Source: Aureimonas sp. SA4125
GTDB taxonomy: Bacteria; Pseudomonadota; Alphaproteobacteria; Rhizobiales; Rhizobiaceae
Direction of reading: 5' to 3'
Assembly: GCF_019973775.1 (NCBI RefSeq)
Contig: NZ_AP025032.1
Location: forward strand, 3,720,001-3,784,000
DNA: 64,000 nt
Shown here: positions 1 to 10,967 of the stretch, one piece after another
Position numbering within the stretch: position 1 is the first letter of the stretch
Layout of the letters: every line of letters starts with the position of its first letter
The notes under the pieces: model-generated
The model's database searches: none
What the model was told of the DNA's origin: nothing
Seen by the model: only the letters and a program-made list of their open reading frames with translations
Translations under genes and position numbers: made by a program

Positions 1-124
1 CCATGCCACCGGAGCTGCCGATGGGTGCCGTCATGCCACGCGGGACCTGCGGGGAAAAGCCCTTCCTCTCGCCAATGTTTGGACTATGACAGAACGGTAA
101 GTGGGCGCCTGGGGAGAATTCGCT

Positions 125-787
125 GTGCATTCGGTCTATGTTTTCGACGCCTACGGCACCCTGTTCGATACCGGCGCCGCGGTCGCCCGCCATGCCGCCG
201 ATCTCGGCGAGGAAGGGCGGCGGCTTGCCGACATCTGGCGCCGCAAGCAGCTCGAATATTCCTGGATCCGAACGCTGATGGGCGACGCCTCCCGCGATTT
301 CTGGACCCTGACCGAAGATGCTCTCGACTTCGCGCTCGCAAAAATGCCGGCGGTCGACGGCGCCATGCGCGGCCGGCTGCTCGAGGCCTACCGCGATCTC
401 GATTGCTTCGAGGAGGTGCCGCAGACACTGCGCGTCCTGAAGGACGGCGGCGCACGCCTGGCGATCCTGTCCAACGGCTCGCGGCAGATGCTGGACCGCG
501 CCATTCGTTCGGCCAAGATCGACCATCTGCTCGACGCCGTGCTGTCGGCCGAGGACGTCGGTCGCTACAAGACGGCGCCGGAGATCTACGATCTCGTCAC
601 CACGACCTTCCGCCTCTATCCGGACGCGGTGTCGTTCCAGTCGTCGAACCGCTGGGACATCGCCGGGGCGACGCGCTTCGGCTTCAACACGGTCTGGATC
701 AACCGCGGCAACGAGCCGGACGAATATCCCGACCTGCAGCCGAACGCGATCCTGCCCGATCTCCGGGGCCTTGCCGGCATGCTCTGA
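125..787 (+). CDS. Haloacid dehalogenase, type II (HAD hydrolase)
   Basis: Cytoplasmic HAD-superfamily hydrolase of 220 aa, resembling L-2-haloacid dehalogenases. The family cleaves L-2-haloacids through an aspartyl-ester intermediate; the real substrate here is unknown. Motif I FDAYGTLFD carries the nucleophile Asp8, motif II is SNGS at 116-119, and the Lys of YKTAPEIY and the SSNRWDIAGA block follow in the usual order. Length fits the family. GTG at 125 is chosen because GGGGAG lies just upstream; the earlier in-frame GTG at 101 would only add eight residues ahead of the first strand. It stands alone, with about 280 bp to the next gene. Confidence 0.85.
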   Translation: MHSVYVFDAYGTLFDTGAAVARHAADLGEEGRRLADIWRRKQLEYSWIRTLMGDASRDFWTLTEDALDFALAKMPAVDGAMRGRLLEAYRDLDCFEEVPQTLRVLKDGGARLAILSNGSRQMLDRAIRSAKIDHLLDAVLSAEDVGRYKTAPEIYDLVTTTFRLYPDAVSFQSSNRWDIAGATRFGFNTVWINRGNEPDEYPDLQPNAILPDLRGLAGML

Positions 788-1066
788 CAGGATTTCGGCG
801 ATTGACGGGGCGGATCTTGAAGGACCGCCGGGCAATCAAACGCAGACTGACCGGACTGCCGTCACTGGCGTCACTGCTTGGTACCCGCGCCGGCAGGCCG
901 GTGACACCGCCGCCCGAATAGCGTTGCCGCAATGCAACAGCCTGGCCAGAACGGGTCCCCGCAGCGCAACCAACCGGCCTGCCGCCATGTTCGAGGCCCA
1001 AGCCGGCATAACGATCACCCGATCGTCGCGCTGCCATGCATCAAAAATCTCCGGAACAGGCATTTC

Positions 1067-1777
1067 ATGAACGATCAGATTCGAGGTCGCGGTTTGACGC
1101 GGCGCCATCTTCTCATGGGGATGGGCCTTTCGGCGGCCGCCGCCGTTGCCGGCTGCACGAGCTCAGGTTCGCGCGCCCGCATTCTCGAAGGGCGCGCCGG
1201 CCCGGGCGGCAGCATGAGAGATCCTGCCTTTCTGAGCATGTACGGCCCGATCGAGGACGGCGGCTATCTCATTCCGCCGATCGATCCAAAACTCGTCGAC
1301 CCGATGTTCTTTCGCCAGGAGGTCGCCAACATGACCGGCGAGGCGCCGGGGACGATGGTGATCGATACCGCCAACCGCTTCGCCTATTTCACGCAACCCG
1401 GCGGTCGGGCGATGCGCTACGGCGTCGGCATCGGCCGCGAGGGATTCTCGTGGAGCGGCCGTGCCATTGTCCGCTTCAAGAGGAAATGGCCGACATGGAC
1501 GCCACCGTCGGAAATGGTCGACCGCCAGCCCGAGCTGGAAGTCTATCGCAACGGCATGGAGCCCGGGCTGAAGAACCCGCTGGGCGCCCGCGCGCTCTAC
1601 CTGTTCCAGAACGGCGTGGACACGCTGTACCGTCTGCATGGAACGCCGGAATACTGGACCATCGGCAAGGCGGTGTCGTCGGGCTGCGTGCGGTTCATGA
1701 ACCACGACATCATAGACCTCTATGACCGCGTTCCCGACGGCACGCCCGTCGTCGTCATCCAGAGCGGCATGGCCTGA
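1067..1777 (+). CDS. L,D-transpeptidase (YkuD family), Tat lipoprotein
   Basis: Predicted cell-wall L,D-transpeptidase of 236 aa (ErfK/YbiS type), which forms 3-3 peptidoglycan cross-links or attaches proteins to peptidoglycan. The N-terminus LTRRHLLMGMGL is a twin-arginine signal, and VAGC a few residues later is a lipobox, so the protein is probably a Tat-exported lipoprotein. The YkuD active site is visible: the His of RLHGTPEYW and the nucleophile Cys in SSGCVRF. An open frame extends upstream to 932, but ATG 1067 puts the signal peptide at the N-terminus. A second member of the family lies at 58025-58546. Confidence 0.85.
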   Translation: MNDQIRGRGLTRRHLLMGMGLSAAAAVAGCTSSGSRARILEGRAGPGGSMRDPAFLSMYGPIEDGGYLIPPIDPKLVDPMFFRQEVANMTGEAPGTMVIDTANRFAYFTQPGGRAMRYGVGIGREGFSWSGRAIVRFKRKWPTWTPPSEMVDRQPELEVYRNGMEPGLKNPLGARALYLFQNGVDTLYRLHGTPEYWTIGKAVSSGCVRFMNHDIIDLYDRVPDGTPVVVIQSGMA

Positions 1778-1783
1778 GAGACG

Positions 1784-1807
1784 GGCCGGCGCTGATCCGC
1801 GCCGGCC
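1784..1807. terminator. GC-rich hairpin between convergent genes
   Basis: Perfect 9-bp stem (GGCCGGCGC / GCGCCGGCC) with a 6-nt loop just after the L,D-transpeptidase stop and before the end of the leftward TM2 gene. It has no T-run on either side, so Rho-independent function is uncertain. Confidence 0.4.
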
Positions 1808-1817
1808 ACCTCACACC

Positions 1818-2081
1818 TTAGCCGCGTGACAGAGCGCGCTCGCGCTCCATTCTGTCGATCCGGCTCTCCAGTGCGCCCTCGCGCAGCATCGAGGGGATCA
1901 GGAACAGGTCGATCAACTGACCGATGCCGAGAAGGCCGAAGGTCAGGAGCCAGAGAAGGCCTGTCCAGGGTCGGCCGAGATAGAAGCGGTGGAGACCGCA
2001 AAGGCCGGCAAAGCACAGAAGCCAGAGGATGAAAGCGGCAGGAGCGGAGCGCATGGGGCGTGGGTCCAGGGTGTTGGTCAT
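1818..2081 (-). CDS. TM2-domain membrane protein
   Basis: Small inner-membrane protein of 87 aa with two hydrophobic segments. The first is around residues 15-32; a GLHRFYLGR turn follows, then the second (GLLWLLTFGLLGIGQLIDLF), then a charged, arginine-rich tail. The G-x-HRFYLG-(10-20 residues)-D arrangement is the TM2 domain signature. The family's function is not established. The gene is convergent with the L,D-transpeptidase, and the downstream neighbour in the same direction is the HerA-like ATPase at 2140, whose stop lies 58 bp upstream of this start. The two could share a transcript. Confidence 0.75.
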   Translation of the reverse strand: MTNTLDPRPMRSAPAAFILWLLCFAGLCGLHRFYLGRPWTGLLWLLTFGLLGIGQLIDLFLIPSMLREGALESRIDRMERERALSRG

Positions 2082-2139
2082 GATCCTGATATAGGATGGC
2101 GCCTCCAGGATTTTGAGACCTCCGCCGCCAGGCGGGCGC

Positions 2140-3825
2140 CTATCGCCCTCTTTTCAGGCTGCCGAGCACGCCGCGCAGGATCGCGCTGGTGACGGTCGAC
2201 GCCACGGTCCGCCCGACCTGCTTCATCACCGTCTCGGTCAGCGTCTGGCGCTGATAGCCGGACGATTGTCGGCGCGGCGCCGCGGGCCGGCGCCGGGTCT
2301 GCGGCTCCTCCTCCACTTCCTCCACGTCGTCGCGCCCTCCCCCGCCAAGGCCGAAATCGGGCAGTTGGAAACCGGTGCGGGTGCGCCGGACAGGCGCCTC
2401 CCGGTCCTCCTCTTCGGCGCGCTGGCGTGCGCCTTCCGCGCGGCGCTGCGATTCGGCTGACCGAGCCGTCGCCTTCGCCTCCGCCTCCGCCCGCCGCTGC
2501 TCCGCTTCCTGGCGCAATTCCGCCTCGGCCCGCCCGACGAGCAGCTCATAGGCCGATTCAGGATCGATGGTTTCGTCGTAGAGGCCTGCGACCGGACTTC
2601 TCGCCATGATCTCCGACCGCTCCTCGTCGGAGATCGGCCCGAGGCGCCCGGCCGGCGGGCGGATCTTGGTGCGCTCGACGATCGACGGCACGCCGCCCTT
2701 CTGCAGCGTCGAAACGAGCGCCTCGCCGACGCCGAGCTGGGTGATCGCCTCGTAGACGTCGAAGTCGGGATTGGCGCGGAACGTCTCGGCCGCGGTCTTC
2801 ACCGCCTTCTGCTCACGCGGCGTATAGGCGCGGAGCGCATGCTGCACCCGGTTGCCGAGCTGGGCAAGAACCGCGTCCGGCACGTCGAGCGGGTTCTGCG
2901 TGACGAAATAGATGCCGACGCCCTTCGAACGGATCAGCTTCACGACCTGCTCGATCCGGTCGGTCAAAACCTTCGGCGCGCCATCGAACAGGAGATGCGC
3001 CTCGTCGAAGAAGAAGACGAGCTTCGGCTTGTCGGAGTCGCCGATCTCCGGCAATTCCTCGAACAGTTCCGACAAGAGCCAGAGCAGGAAGGTCGCGTAG
3101 AGCCGCGGGTTCATCATCAGCTTGTCGGCGGCGAGCACGTTGACATAGCCGCGGCCGTCGCGGTCGGTGCGCATCAGGTCGGCGATCTTCACCGCGGGCT
3201 CGCCGAAGAAGTCGGCCGCGCCCTGCTGCTCGAGGACCAGCAGCGAACGCTGGATCGCACCGACCGACTGTTTGGCGACATTGCCGTAGAGCCGCGAAAT
3301 CTCCTCGGCATTCTCGGCGACATGCCCGAGCATGGCCTGGAGGTCCTTCAGATCGAGAAGGAGCAGCCCTTCCTCGTCGGCGATCTTGAAGGCGATGTTG
3401 AGAACGCCCTCCTGCGCCTCCGAGAGGTTCATCAGCCGTGCCAGGAGGAGCGGACCCATCTCGGCCACCGTCGACCGGATGCGGTGCCCCTTCTCGCAGA
3501 AAATGTCCCAGAACATCACGGGATAGGAGTCGAGATAGTAGGGATCGAGGCCGATCTCCGCGGCGCGGGCGGTCAGAAAGTCCTTGGGCTCGCCGCGCAT
3601 GGCGATGCCCGAGAGATCGCCCTTGATATCGGCACAGAAGACCGGCACGCCCGCTTCCGAAAATCCTTCGGCGAGAATCTGGAGCGTGACCGTCTTGCCG
3701 GTACCGGTTGCGCCCGTCACGAGGCCGTGCCGGTTGGCCAGCGGCAGATGCAGATACTCGCCCTGCGCGACCGCGCCATCGCCCGTATGGCTGGCGCCGA
3801 GAAATATCTTGCCTTGCTCGAGCAT
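2140..3825 (-). CDS. HerA-type ATPase (DUF853)
   Basis: P-loop ATPase of 561 aa in the DUF853/HerA-FtsK class, whose founding members are hexameric DNA-translocating ATPases. The cellular role of the stand-alone DUF853 form is not settled. Walker A GATGTGKT is at 38-45, and Walker B is the [11 protein letters not shown] segment. The C-terminal roughly 120 residues are Glu/Arg/Ala-rich and probably coiled-coil or disordered, before an [19 protein letters not shown] end. The frame stays open upstream to 4515, but ATG 3825 is preceded by GGGAGAG, and upstream translation has no family resemblance. It is divergent from the DUF2780-like gene at 4003. Confidence 0.85.
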   Translation of the reverse strand: MLEQGKIFLGASHTGDGAVAQGEYLHLPLANRHGLVTGATGTGKTVTLQILAEGFSEAGVPVFCADIKGDLSGIAMRGEPKDFLTARAAEIGLDPYYLDSYPVMFWDIFCEKGHRIRSTVAEMGPLLLARLMNLSEAQEGVLNIAFKIADEEGLLLLDLKDLQAMLGHVAENAEEISRLYGNVAKQSVGAIQRSLLVLEQQGAADFFGEPAVKIADLMRTDRDGRGYVNVLAADKLMMNPRLYATFLLWLLSELFEELPEIGDSDKPKLVFFFDEAHLLFDGAPKVLTDRIEQVVKLIRSKGVGIYFVTQNPLDVPDAVLAQLGNRVQHALRAYTPREQKAVKTAAETFRANPDFDVYEAITQLGVGEALVSTLQKGGVPSIVERTKIRPPAGRLGPISDEERSEIMARSPVAGLYDETIDPESAYELLVGRAEAELRQEAEQRRAEAEAKATARSAESQRRAEGARQRAEEEDREAPVRRTRTGFQLPDFGLGGGGRDDVEEVEEEPQTRRRPAAPRRQSSGYQRQTLTETVMKQVGRTVASTVTSAILRGVLGSLKRGR

Positions 3826-4002
3826 CCGTTCTCTCCCGTCCCCTGCAACGCTAATAAGCAGAGCCGGCCAAGCGAAACAATCCGGCTGCTCGACGCCATC
3901 AATTGCCGCATCGTCGTTTGCGATTGCCTCCGCGCGGCGGCTTTGACATGGTCGCCGAGATTCGGCGCCTTGCGCCGTCAACGGACGAAGGAAGTTTACC
4001 GG

Positions 4003-4377
4003 ATGCAGGAAGTTCTGAACCGTATCGCGGCCGAGACCGGCCTGACGCCGGAAAAGGCGATGGAGGCCGTCGGCCACATCCTGAACTACATGAAAAACGA
4101 GGCGACCGATCCGGCCGTCGAGACGATGATCGCCGAGACTCCTGGCGCGGATACGGCCATGGCGGCCGCCGGCGGCAACGGCGTGATGGGCAGCGTCATG
4201 GGCGCCTTCGGCGGTGGCATCATGGCGCTCGGCGCCAAGCTGATGGGCATGGGCCTCGACATGGGCCAGATCCGCATGATCGCGACCGAACTCGTCGCCT
4301 ATGCCAAGGCCAATGCCGGCGCCGAGACCGTGGACCGCGTCATCGCCACGACCCCCGGCCTCGCTCAGTTCGCCTGA
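4003..4377 (+). CDS. DUF2780-like protein
   Basis: 124 aa, unknown function. The order of elements ([16 protein letters not shown] helix, a [10 protein letters not shown] block, a Gly/Met-rich centre, then [14 protein letters not shown] and a final ATTPGLAQF) resembles the DUF2780 (VcgC/VcgE) family, in which two halves each end in a P-G-hydrophobic turn. No signal peptide. The Gly/Met/Ala-rich middle (about residues 55-85) is hydrophobic enough to be a loose membrane segment. ATG 4003 follows AAGGAAG; longer frames upstream overlap the divergent ATPase and are not supported. Confidence 0.6.
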   Translation: MQEVLNRIAAETGLTPEKAMEAVGHILNYMKNEATDPAVETMIAETPGADTAMAAAGGNGVMGSVMGAFGGGIMALGAKLMGMGLDMGQIRMIATELVAYAKANAGAETVDRVIATTPGLAQFA

Positions 4378-4408
4378 CCCGGCCGGCGTCACCCGCACAG
4401 CAAGACCT

Positions 4409-4435
4409 GCCGGCGCGCCCTTTCCGCGCGCCGGC
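4409..4435. terminator. GC-rich hairpin
   Basis: Nine-base-pair stem (GCCGGCGCG / CGCGCCGGC) 30 bp after the DUF2780-like stop. Suitable position for a terminator, but no T-run follows. Confidence 0.35.
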
Positions 4436-4591
4436 CTCGACGGCCGGCCGCGCATCGCTTGCGGCGTGGTGGCGAAATTTGGCCGGATTGTCGCTTTGCC
4501 CGACGGAAGCCGCATCCGTGAGCCATCATGACACCTTCGCCCGGGTCAGTGACATCATCCGGGCCTCTCGGACGATAGAGCAAAGCACGCA

Positions 4592-6268
4592 ATGACGCAG
4601 GTGTTGAATACGGCGCGCACGAAAGGCGTCATGCGCCATCTCCGGCTTTCGCGGATGATGCGACGCCCGCCGCTGCTGGTGCACCTCGCCGGCTTTGCCC
4701 TCATCGTGCTGATACCGGCGCTCCTCTTCAGCGCGTTCCTGATCCTGCAGTTCTCCCAGCAGCAGAAGGAGATCGCCGCGACCCAGGCGGTGGATGCCGC
4801 CGGGATCATCTCGGACGCGATCGACCGGGAAATCTACGGCCTGTTGACGGCAGCCAAGGTGCTCGCCTCCTCCTCGCTGATCGACGAGAAGAACCTGGCG
4901 GAGTTCCATCGGCGGACGATCGCCGCCCTCGCCTCGACGCGGACCGATGCGACGCTGGTCGATCCATCCCTCCACGTCGTCGTCGATACCCGCTCGCCCT
5001 GGGGGCAGGCGCCTTTCGTCGAGGCGAATACGGACGCGGCGGAGACGGTTTTCCGCTCACGTCTGCCGCACGTGTCCGACGTCTTCTTCGCCGAACGCTC
5101 GGGCGCTCTGGCGTTTCAGATCGCGGTCCCAGTGGTGCGCGGCGAGCAGGTCGTCTTCGTCCTCGCCATCACCAAGAAGACCCGCGACCTCGGCACCGTG
5201 ATCGCGGAAAGAAACCTGCCGACGCCCTGGACGGCCATCATCAAGGACCGCGCCGGACACAAGGTGATCGCCGCCCTCGCCAGTAACGGGCGCGTGCGCG
5301 AGAGTGAAACGACGTCGAACACGCCCTCGCTGGCAGAAGTCGGCGGCGAACTGCATGAGGATCTGATCGAGGCCTCCTACAGCTCGGTCCTGACCGGCTG
5401 GACGACACTCGTGGCGCTGCCCGATGCCGTGATCGGCCAGCCGATCTTGCGCTCATGGCTCCTTCTCGTGGGCACGGGCGTCCTTCTTCTGTTGTTCAGC
5501 GCCGGCCTTGCCGTCTTCGTCGGCCGGCGGATCGCCGCGCCGATCCTGTTTCTGGCCGACCAGGCGAAGGCGATCGGCCGGGGCGGCCCGGCCATGCCGA
5601 TCCGGACCAACATCGAGGAGGTTGCCGAGGTCTCGAAGGTCCTCGCCCAGGCGTCGCGCGAGCGCCGCGAAGCCGAGGAGCAGAACCAGTTCCTGATGCG
5701 CGAGATGAGCCACCGCGCCAAGAACCAGTATGCGCTCATCGCCGCCATCGCCCGCCGAGCCGCCAAGGAAAGCGCCTCCACCAACGAGTTTCTGGAAACC
5801 CTGTCGGAGGCGCTGAACTCGCTGGCACGCTCCGCCGATCTTCTTGCCGGCCGCGGATGGGAGAGCGCCTCGCTGGACGATCTCGTGACCAGCCAGCTAA
5901 AGGCCTTCGGCGCCGGCAACAGCGAGCGGATCGAGACACACGGTCCCGCCGTCAGCCTGTCGTCGGCCGCCGCGCAGACCCTTGGTCTCGCCCTCCACGA
6001 ACTGGCGACGAACGCGGCGAAATACGGCGCCCTCTCGGTCGACGGTGGCTATATCAGGCTCGACTGGTCGCTCGGCGAGACCTTCGTCCTCAACTGGAGC
6101 GAACACGGCGGCCCGCTCGTGACCGAGCCGAAACGCTCAGGCTTCGGCACGCTGGTAACGCAGAAGATGACCGCCCGCGGGCTCGGTGGCGAGGTCGACA
6201 TGGCCTATGCGCCGACAGGCGTGGTGTGGAAGCTGACGGCGCCCCGCGAGGCCATCCTCGCGCACTGA
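4592..6268 (+). CDS. HWE-family sensor histidine kinase
   Basis: Inner-membrane sensor kinase of 558 aa. TM1 is about residues 29-52. A periplasmic sensor domain of about 230 residues (dCache-like) follows, then TM2 at about 290-312, a HAMP-like linker, and the phosphoacceptor helix EMSHRAKNQ. The ATP-binding part has the N-box LHELATNAAKYG and the WSEHGGP block; the W-x-E there, with His-Arg-x-Lys-Asn, places it in the HWE kinase group. No response regulator is adjacent, so it is an orphan. The start is the first ATG; a second at 4631 would give a shorter cytoplasmic lead with the same topology. Confidence 0.85.
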   Translation: MTQVLNTARTKGVMRHLRLSRMMRRPPLLVHLAGFALIVLIPALLFSAFLILQFSQQQKEIAATQAVDAAGIISDAIDREIYGLLTAAKVLASSSLIDEKNLAEFHRRTIAALASTRTDATLVDPSLHVVVDTRSPWGQAPFVEANTDAAETVFRSRLPHVSDVFFAERSGALAFQIAVPVVRGEQVVFVLAITKKTRDLGTVIAERNLPTPWTAIIKDRAGHKVIAALASNGRVRESETTSNTPSLAEVGGELHEDLIEASYSSVLTGWTTLVALPDAVIGQPILRSWLLLVGTGVLLLLFSAGLAVFVGRRIAAPILFLADQAKAIGRGGPAMPIRTNIEEVAEVSKVLAQASRERREAEEQNQFLMREMSHRAKNQYALIAAIARRAAKESASTNEFLETLSEALNSLARSADLLAGRGWESASLDDLVTSQLKAFGAGNSERIETHGPAVSLSSAAAQTLGLALHELATNAAKYGALSVDGGYIRLDWSLGETFVLNWSEHGGPLVTEPKRSGFGTLVTQKMTARGLGGEVDMAYAPTGVVWKLTAPREAILAH

Positions 6269-6354
6269 GCGGGCAAGACGCCAAATGCGTGGCCCTTAGC
6301 CGAAGGAAGCGTTTCCGCCGGCCCCGCTCTGCCCTATGACTGGACGGGGAGGAC

Positions 6355-7806
6355 ATGCCGATGGGAGACAACGGGGTGGCGACGCAGTTCGCCGACCGCA
6401 ACGAGGCCGAGTGGCGGGCGGTCGCCGAAAAGGCCTTGGCCGGCGCCGGCTTCGAAACGCTCGTGTCCCGCAGCGACGACGGCATCGCCTACGGCCCGCT
6501 CTATCCCCGCCGGACGCCGGCGATGCCGATCGCGGGCCGCGCCGCGGGCACGGGCTGGACGATCGTCCAGCCGCTCGACGATCCCGACCCCTCCCGCGCG
6601 AATACCCAGGCGCTCGTCGATCTCGAAGCCGGCGCCGAGGCGCTGTCCCTCTGCTTCGAGGGTGCCGCCGCGTCGCGCGGGTTCGGCCTGAAGCTGGAGG
6701 ACGAGACCCTCGCCACCGCGCTGGACGGCGTGCTGCTCGACATCGTCCACATCCGCGTCGAACCCCATCCGCAGGGCAGCGAAGCCCTCGCCGCGCTCCT
6801 CCGCCTTGCGGCGCGGCGCGGCCTCTCACCGTCGGCGCTGAGCATCGATGCCGGCATCGACATGGTCGGTCCGCTCGCCTTTTCCGGCCGGTTCCCCGAT
6901 GACGATCGCGCGCTGCGGGCGGGTTGCGGCGCGCTGGCCAGGTCGCGGGCCGACGATGGCATGGGAGGAAGAACCGTCGAAGCCGACGGCCGTGTCTATC
7001 ATGATGCCGGTGCGAGCGAGGCGCAGGAGCTCGGCGCGGTCCTTGCGACGGCCGTCTGGCATCTTCGCGCCCTCGTCGGCGCGGGCATGGCGCCCGGTGC
7101 CGCCGCCGATGCGATCGGCTTCACCCTTGCCGCCGACCAGCAGCAGTTTCTCGTCATGGCCAAGCTGCGCGCCTTGCGCCTCCTCTGGCGCCGCGTGCTC
7201 GATCTGTCGGGCGTCGCTTCGCCGGCACCGGCGCGGCTGCATGTCGAAACGTCCTACCGGATGATGACGGCGCACGATCCGCACGGCAACATCCTGCGCA
7301 CGACGATCGCCGCCTTCGCTGCCGCCACCGGCGGCGCCGATTCCATCGCCGTCCTCCCCTTCACCGCAGCAAACGGCCTCGCCGAGGCGCGCGCCCGCCG
7401 GCTCGCGCGCAACACGCAGGTGATCCTGCGCGAGGAGGCGGGGCTTGCGTGCGTCGCCGACCCCAGCGCCGGCTCGGGCGGCGTCGAGGCGCTGACGGAT
7501 GCGCTGGCACGAGCCGGCTGGGACGCGTTCCGCCAGATCGAGACCGAGGGCGGCATCTTCGCCAGCCTCAAGGCCGGCATCCTGCAGGCAAGGATCGCCG
7601 AGACGCGGCAAGCACGAGAGGCGGAAATCGCCGCAGGACGCCACGCCATCATCGGCGTGACGCACTACCCGCTCGGCAAGACACAGGCCGCGCCGCTGCT
7701 GACGACGCGTGAAGAGGCGCGGACCGGCGATGCTGGAGATGCCCCACCTGCCGTCCTGCCGCTGCAGGCAACCAGACTCGCCGCCACCCCGGAGGCCCAT
7801 CCATGA
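6355..7806 (+). CDS. mutA: Methylmalonyl-CoA mutase, small subunit
   Basis: Small (beta) subunit of 483 aa of the cobalamin-dependent methylmalonyl-CoA mutase, which interconverts methylmalonyl-CoA and succinyl-CoA in propionate/odd-chain metabolism. It keeps the TIM-barrel mutase fold ([30 protein letters not shown]) but, as is normal for this subunit, is not the B12-carrying chain: no D-x-H-x-x-G motif is seen. ATG 6355 follows GGGGAGG. The gene overlaps mutB by 4 bp (ATGA), implying translational coupling and a 1:1 heterodimer. The chaperone meaB is 11 kb away. Confidence 0.93.
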   Translation: MPMGDNGVATQFADRNEAEWRAVAEKALAGAGFETLVSRSDDGIAYGPLYPRRTPAMPIAGRAAGTGWTIVQPLDDPDPSRANTQALVDLEAGAEALSLCFEGAAASRGFGLKLEDETLATALDGVLLDIVHIRVEPHPQGSEALAALLRLAARRGLSPSALSIDAGIDMVGPLAFSGRFPDDDRALRAGCGALARSRADDGMGGRTVEADGRVYHDAGASEAQELGAVLATAVWHLRALVGAGMAPGAAADAIGFTLAADQQQFLVMAKLRALRLLWRRVLDLSGVASPAPARLHVETSYRMMTAHDPHGNILRTTIAAFAAATGGADSIAVLPFTAANGLAEARARRLARNTQVILREEAGLACVADPSAGSGGVEALTDALARAGWDAFRQIETEGGIFASLKAGILQARIAETRQAREAEIAAGRHAIIGVTHYPLGKTQAAPLLTTREEARTGDAGDAPPAVLPLQATRLAATPEAHP

Positions 7807-9965
7807 GCTCCATTCCAGACTTCGCCGAACTGGAATGGCAGCGTCCGGAAGCGGAGCCCCTGCCTGCATCAGGCACGGATTTCGAGACGCCGGAGGGCAT
7901 CGTCCTGAAGCCCGTCTATGCCGAAGCGGATCTGGCGGGCCTCGCCGCGCTCGACACGTTTCCGGGCTTTGCGCCCTTCATCCGCGGCCCCTACCCCACG
8001 ATGTTCGTGCAGAAACCCTGGACCATCCGGCAATATGCCGGCTTCTCCACGGCCGAGGCATCGAACGCCTTCTACCGCCGCAACCTGGCGGCCGGGCAGA
8101 AGGGTCTCTCCGTCGCCTTCGATCTCGCCACCCATCGCGGCTATGATTCCGACCATCCGCGCGTCGCCGGCGATGTCGGCATGGCCGGCGTCGCGATCGA
8201 TTCGATCATCGACATGCGCCAGCTCTTCGACGGCATCCCGCTCGGCGAGATGAGCGTGTCGATGACGATGAACGGCGCCGTGCTGCCGGTGATGGCGCTC
8301 TACATCGTCGCGGCCGAGGAACAGGGCGTGCCGCAGGAGGCGCTGTCGGGGACCATCCAGAACGACATCCTGAAGGAGTTCATGGTCCGCAACACCTACA
8401 TCTACCCGCCGGCGGCCTCGATGCGCATTGTCTCGGACATCTTCGCCTATGCGTCCGAGCGCATGCCCAGATACAACTCGATCTCCATCTCCGGCTACCA
8501 CATGCAGGAGGCCGGGGCGACGGCCGATCTCGAGCTTGCCTATACTCTCGCCGACGGGCTCGAATATGCCCGGGCGGGCGTCGCCGCCGGGCTCGACATC
8601 GACCGCTTCGCGCCGCGGCTCTCCTTCTTCTGGGCGACGGGCATGAACTTCTTCATGGAGGTCGCCAAGATGCGCGCCGGCCGCCTCGTCTGGGCGGAGC
8701 TGATGCAGCAGCAATTTCAGCCAAAGGACCCGCGCTCGCTGTCGCTGCGCACGCATTCCCAAACGTCCGGCTGGTCGCTGACGGCGCAGGACGTGATGAA
8801 CAACGTCGTCAGAACCTGCGTCGAGGCCATGGCGGCGACCCAAGGCCACACGCAGTCGCTCCACACCAACTCCTTCGACGAGGCGCTGGCGCTGCCGACC
8901 GACGTCTCCGCCCGGATCGCCCGCAACACCCAGCACATCCTCGCGCGCGAAAGCGGCACGACGCGGATTATCGATCCCTGGGGCGGCTCGGCCTATGTCG
9001 AGAGCCTGACGCACGCGCTGGCCGAGAAGGCGCGGGCCCACATCGCCGAGGTCGAGGAGCTCGGCGGCATGGCCAAGGCGATCGAGAAGGGCCTGCCGAA
9101 GACGCGGATCGAGGAGGCCGCGGCCAAGACGCAGGCGCGCATCGATTCCGGCGCGCAGGTCGTCGTCGGCGTCAACCGCTACCGCTCCGGCAGCCTCGAC
9201 GAGATCGACGTGCTCCGTGTCGACAATGCCGATGTCCGCCGGCAGCAGCTCGAAAAGCTCGTCCGCCTCAAGGAGTCGCGCGACCCGGCCGCCGTGGAAG
9301 CGTCGCTCGGCGCTCTGACGGCGGCGGCAAAAGATGGCACGGGCAACCTGCTTGCGCTGTCGATCGACGCCGCGCGTGCCCATGCGACAGTCGGCGAGAT
9401 GGCGATGGCACTGGAAAAGGCCTTCGGCCGCCATGTCGCGACATCCCGGGTGATCTCGGGCGTCTACATCAGGGAGGCCGGCGCCATGTCCGAGCGCATC
9501 CAATCCATGCTGGCGCGCACCGCGCGCTTTGCCAAGGCGGAGGGGCGCCGGCCGCGCATCCTCGTCGTCAAGATGGGGCAGGACGGCCACGACCGCGGCC
9601 AGAAGGTGATCGCCTCGGCCTTCGCCGATCTCGGCTTCGACGTCGACATCGGCCCGCTGTTCCAGGCGCCGGAAGAGGCGGCACGGCAGGCGGTGGAGAA
9701 CGACGTCCACATCGTCGGCGCCTCCTCGCTCGCCGCCGGCCACCTGACGCTCGTGCCGGCGCTGAAGGCGGCGCTGGAGAAGGAGGGCCGCGGCGACATC
9801 ATGATCGTCGTCGGCGGCGTCATTCCGCCGCAGGATTTCCAGACCCTGCGCGAAGCCGGCGCCAGCGCCATCTTCCCGCCCGGCACGGTGATCGCCGAGG
9901 CGGCCGAGCAACTCCTCGACGAACTCGCCAACCGGCTCGGCCATGGCAGTCTCGCCGCAGAATAG
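7803..9965 (+). CDS. mutB: Methylmalonyl-CoA mutase, large subunit
   Basis: Catalytic, B12-binding large subunit of 720 aa. The N-terminal roughly 540 residues form the substrate barrel ([45 protein letters not shown]). The C-terminal roughly 140 residues are the cobalamin domain with the D-x-H-x-x-G signature in [10 protein letters not shown] and the later GASSLAAGH and [10 protein letters not shown] loops. Full length for the family. It begins inside the mutA stop codon. Together with meaB (20880-21872) it supplies the propionyl-CoA to succinyl-CoA route. The next 170 bp turn AT-rich and mark the start of an accessory patch. Confidence 0.96.
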   Translation: MSSIPDFAELEWQRPEAEPLPASGTDFETPEGIVLKPVYAEADLAGLAALDTFPGFAPFIRGPYPTMFVQKPWTIRQYAGFSTAEASNAFYRRNLAAGQKGLSVAFDLATHRGYDSDHPRVAGDVGMAGVAIDSIIDMRQLFDGIPLGEMSVSMTMNGAVLPVMALYIVAAEEQGVPQEALSGTIQNDILKEFMVRNTYIYPPAASMRIVSDIFAYASERMPRYNSISISGYHMQEAGATADLELAYTLADGLEYARAGVAAGLDIDRFAPRLSFFWATGMNFFMEVAKMRAGRLVWAELMQQQFQPKDPRSLSLRTHSQTSGWSLTAQDVMNNVVRTCVEAMAATQGHTQSLHTNSFDEALALPTDVSARIARNTQHILARESGTTRIIDPWGGSAYVESLTHALAEKARAHIAEVEELGGMAKAIEKGLPKTRIEEAAAKTQARIDSGAQVVVGVNRYRSGSLDEIDVLRVDNADVRRQQLEKLVRLKESRDPAAVEASLGALTAAAKDGTGNLLALSIDAARAHATVGEMAMALEKAFGRHVATSRVISGVYIREAGAMSERIQSMLARTARFAKAEGRRPRILVVKMGQDGHDRGQKVIASAFADLGFDVDIGPLFQAPEEAARQAVENDVHIVGASSLAAGHLTLVPALKAALEKEGRGDIMIVVGGVIPPQDFQTLREAGASAIFPPGTVIAEAAEQLLDELANRLGHGSLAAE

Positions 9966-10135
9966 GCAGCGCCGGCAAGTGAATTAGCGAACCTGGGACG
10001 TCGGGGGAAAATCTGCAAGAAAAAAATTTAAGGCTATAGAAATCACTTGCTTGAAGGCAAGCTAGATGCTGCAGTTAGCGAATAGCTATATGATACGTAA
10101 GCTCCGGCTATCGGTTTCAGTCGATTGAGGTCGCC

Positions 10136-10967
10136 ATGGCACTTTTCCACCAAAATTACACGTTTGATGGAAAAAACGAGCAAGCAATTCGCGAGGAGCT
10201 AATTAGACCGTTTCTGACAGAATTGGGATATACACCTGAATCAGACACTCTTGTTCGGTATGAAGTTCCGCTTCGATATGAATATCACTTCTTGGGCCGA
10301 AAAAAACCTGGAAAAGATATAAAAATCGAAGGGCGATCGGATTATATAGTTGAAGTAATCCCGGCCGGGCGATGGGTTATAGAGGCAAAACCTCCCAGCG
10401 AAGCATTGACTGTTGAGCATTCGCATCAAGCTCATACCTATGCCGCCCATCCAGAAATTGCTGCAATACTATACCTAATCACAAACGGTAGAGAGTGGAA
10501 ATTATACAGAACGAGCTATCCAGATAATCCAATTGCGGAGTGGCAATATGTAGATATTGATAAAATTACCCAAAATATACAGAATGTATTGAGTCCTTCG
10601 GCAATAAGGCGACTGAATAAATTTGAGATCGATCTTTCAAAACCGATCGCTAAAGGCTTACGCTCGAAACTAGAAATAAAGACTGGATATGTAGTATACG
10701 AAGAACATAAGTTTCAGCATAAAATTTTTGAAAAAGGGTCTCAAGAAGGTATTCAAAACGGAATAACTGGCGAAGGCATCAGTCGTGCAGATAATGGAGA
10801 GATTGTCGCCGTCGTCTCATTTCTCTCTGCGTACGGGACCATGCAACAATATTTTTCAGCAATGGGAATTGATAGATTAGAGTTTAGAACAGTTGATGAA
10901 TATATATCTGACGATCGTAGTCGCCCCACTGTATTCACCAATCTGACTCGAGTTTCAGTCCCAAAAG
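10136..10967 (+). pseudogene. HsdR_N-type nuclease gene, 5' part (split by IS66)
   Basis: N-terminal 277 codons of a predicted restriction-type endonuclease, cut by an insertion sequence. GRSDYIVE followed by RWVIEAKPP is a PD-(D/E)xK nuclease core as found in the N-terminal domain of type I HsdR proteins and in stand-alone COG2810 proteins. Its A/T-rich codons (AAA, ATA, GAA) differ sharply from the surrounding GC-rich genes, a sign of transfer. ATG 10136 follows GAGG. The frame runs into the element and would end at 11032 after about 20 IS-encoded residues. Without the element it continues in frame into 12342-12580, giving 356 aa. No methylase or specificity subunit is nearby. Confidence 0.8.

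Noticed and set aside
1..124. Possible start of a leftward gene at the window edge (ATG at 34)
   Set aside because: Only eleven codons are visible and no convincing ribosome site; nothing can be identified.
4300..4515. Long leftward extension of the HerA-like ATPase up to 4515
   Set aside because: The extension overlaps the DUF2780-like gene and lacks family resemblance; ATG 3825 has a good ribosome site.
7500..9960. Many long leftward frames opposite mutB
   Set aside because: They are antisense shadows caused by high GC at third codon positions; the mutase frame is unambiguous.
10020..10135. tRNA or attachment site as the boundary of the AT-rich patch
   Set aside because: No cloverleaf or T-loop consensus was found, and no repeat of the segment on the other side of the IS cluster.
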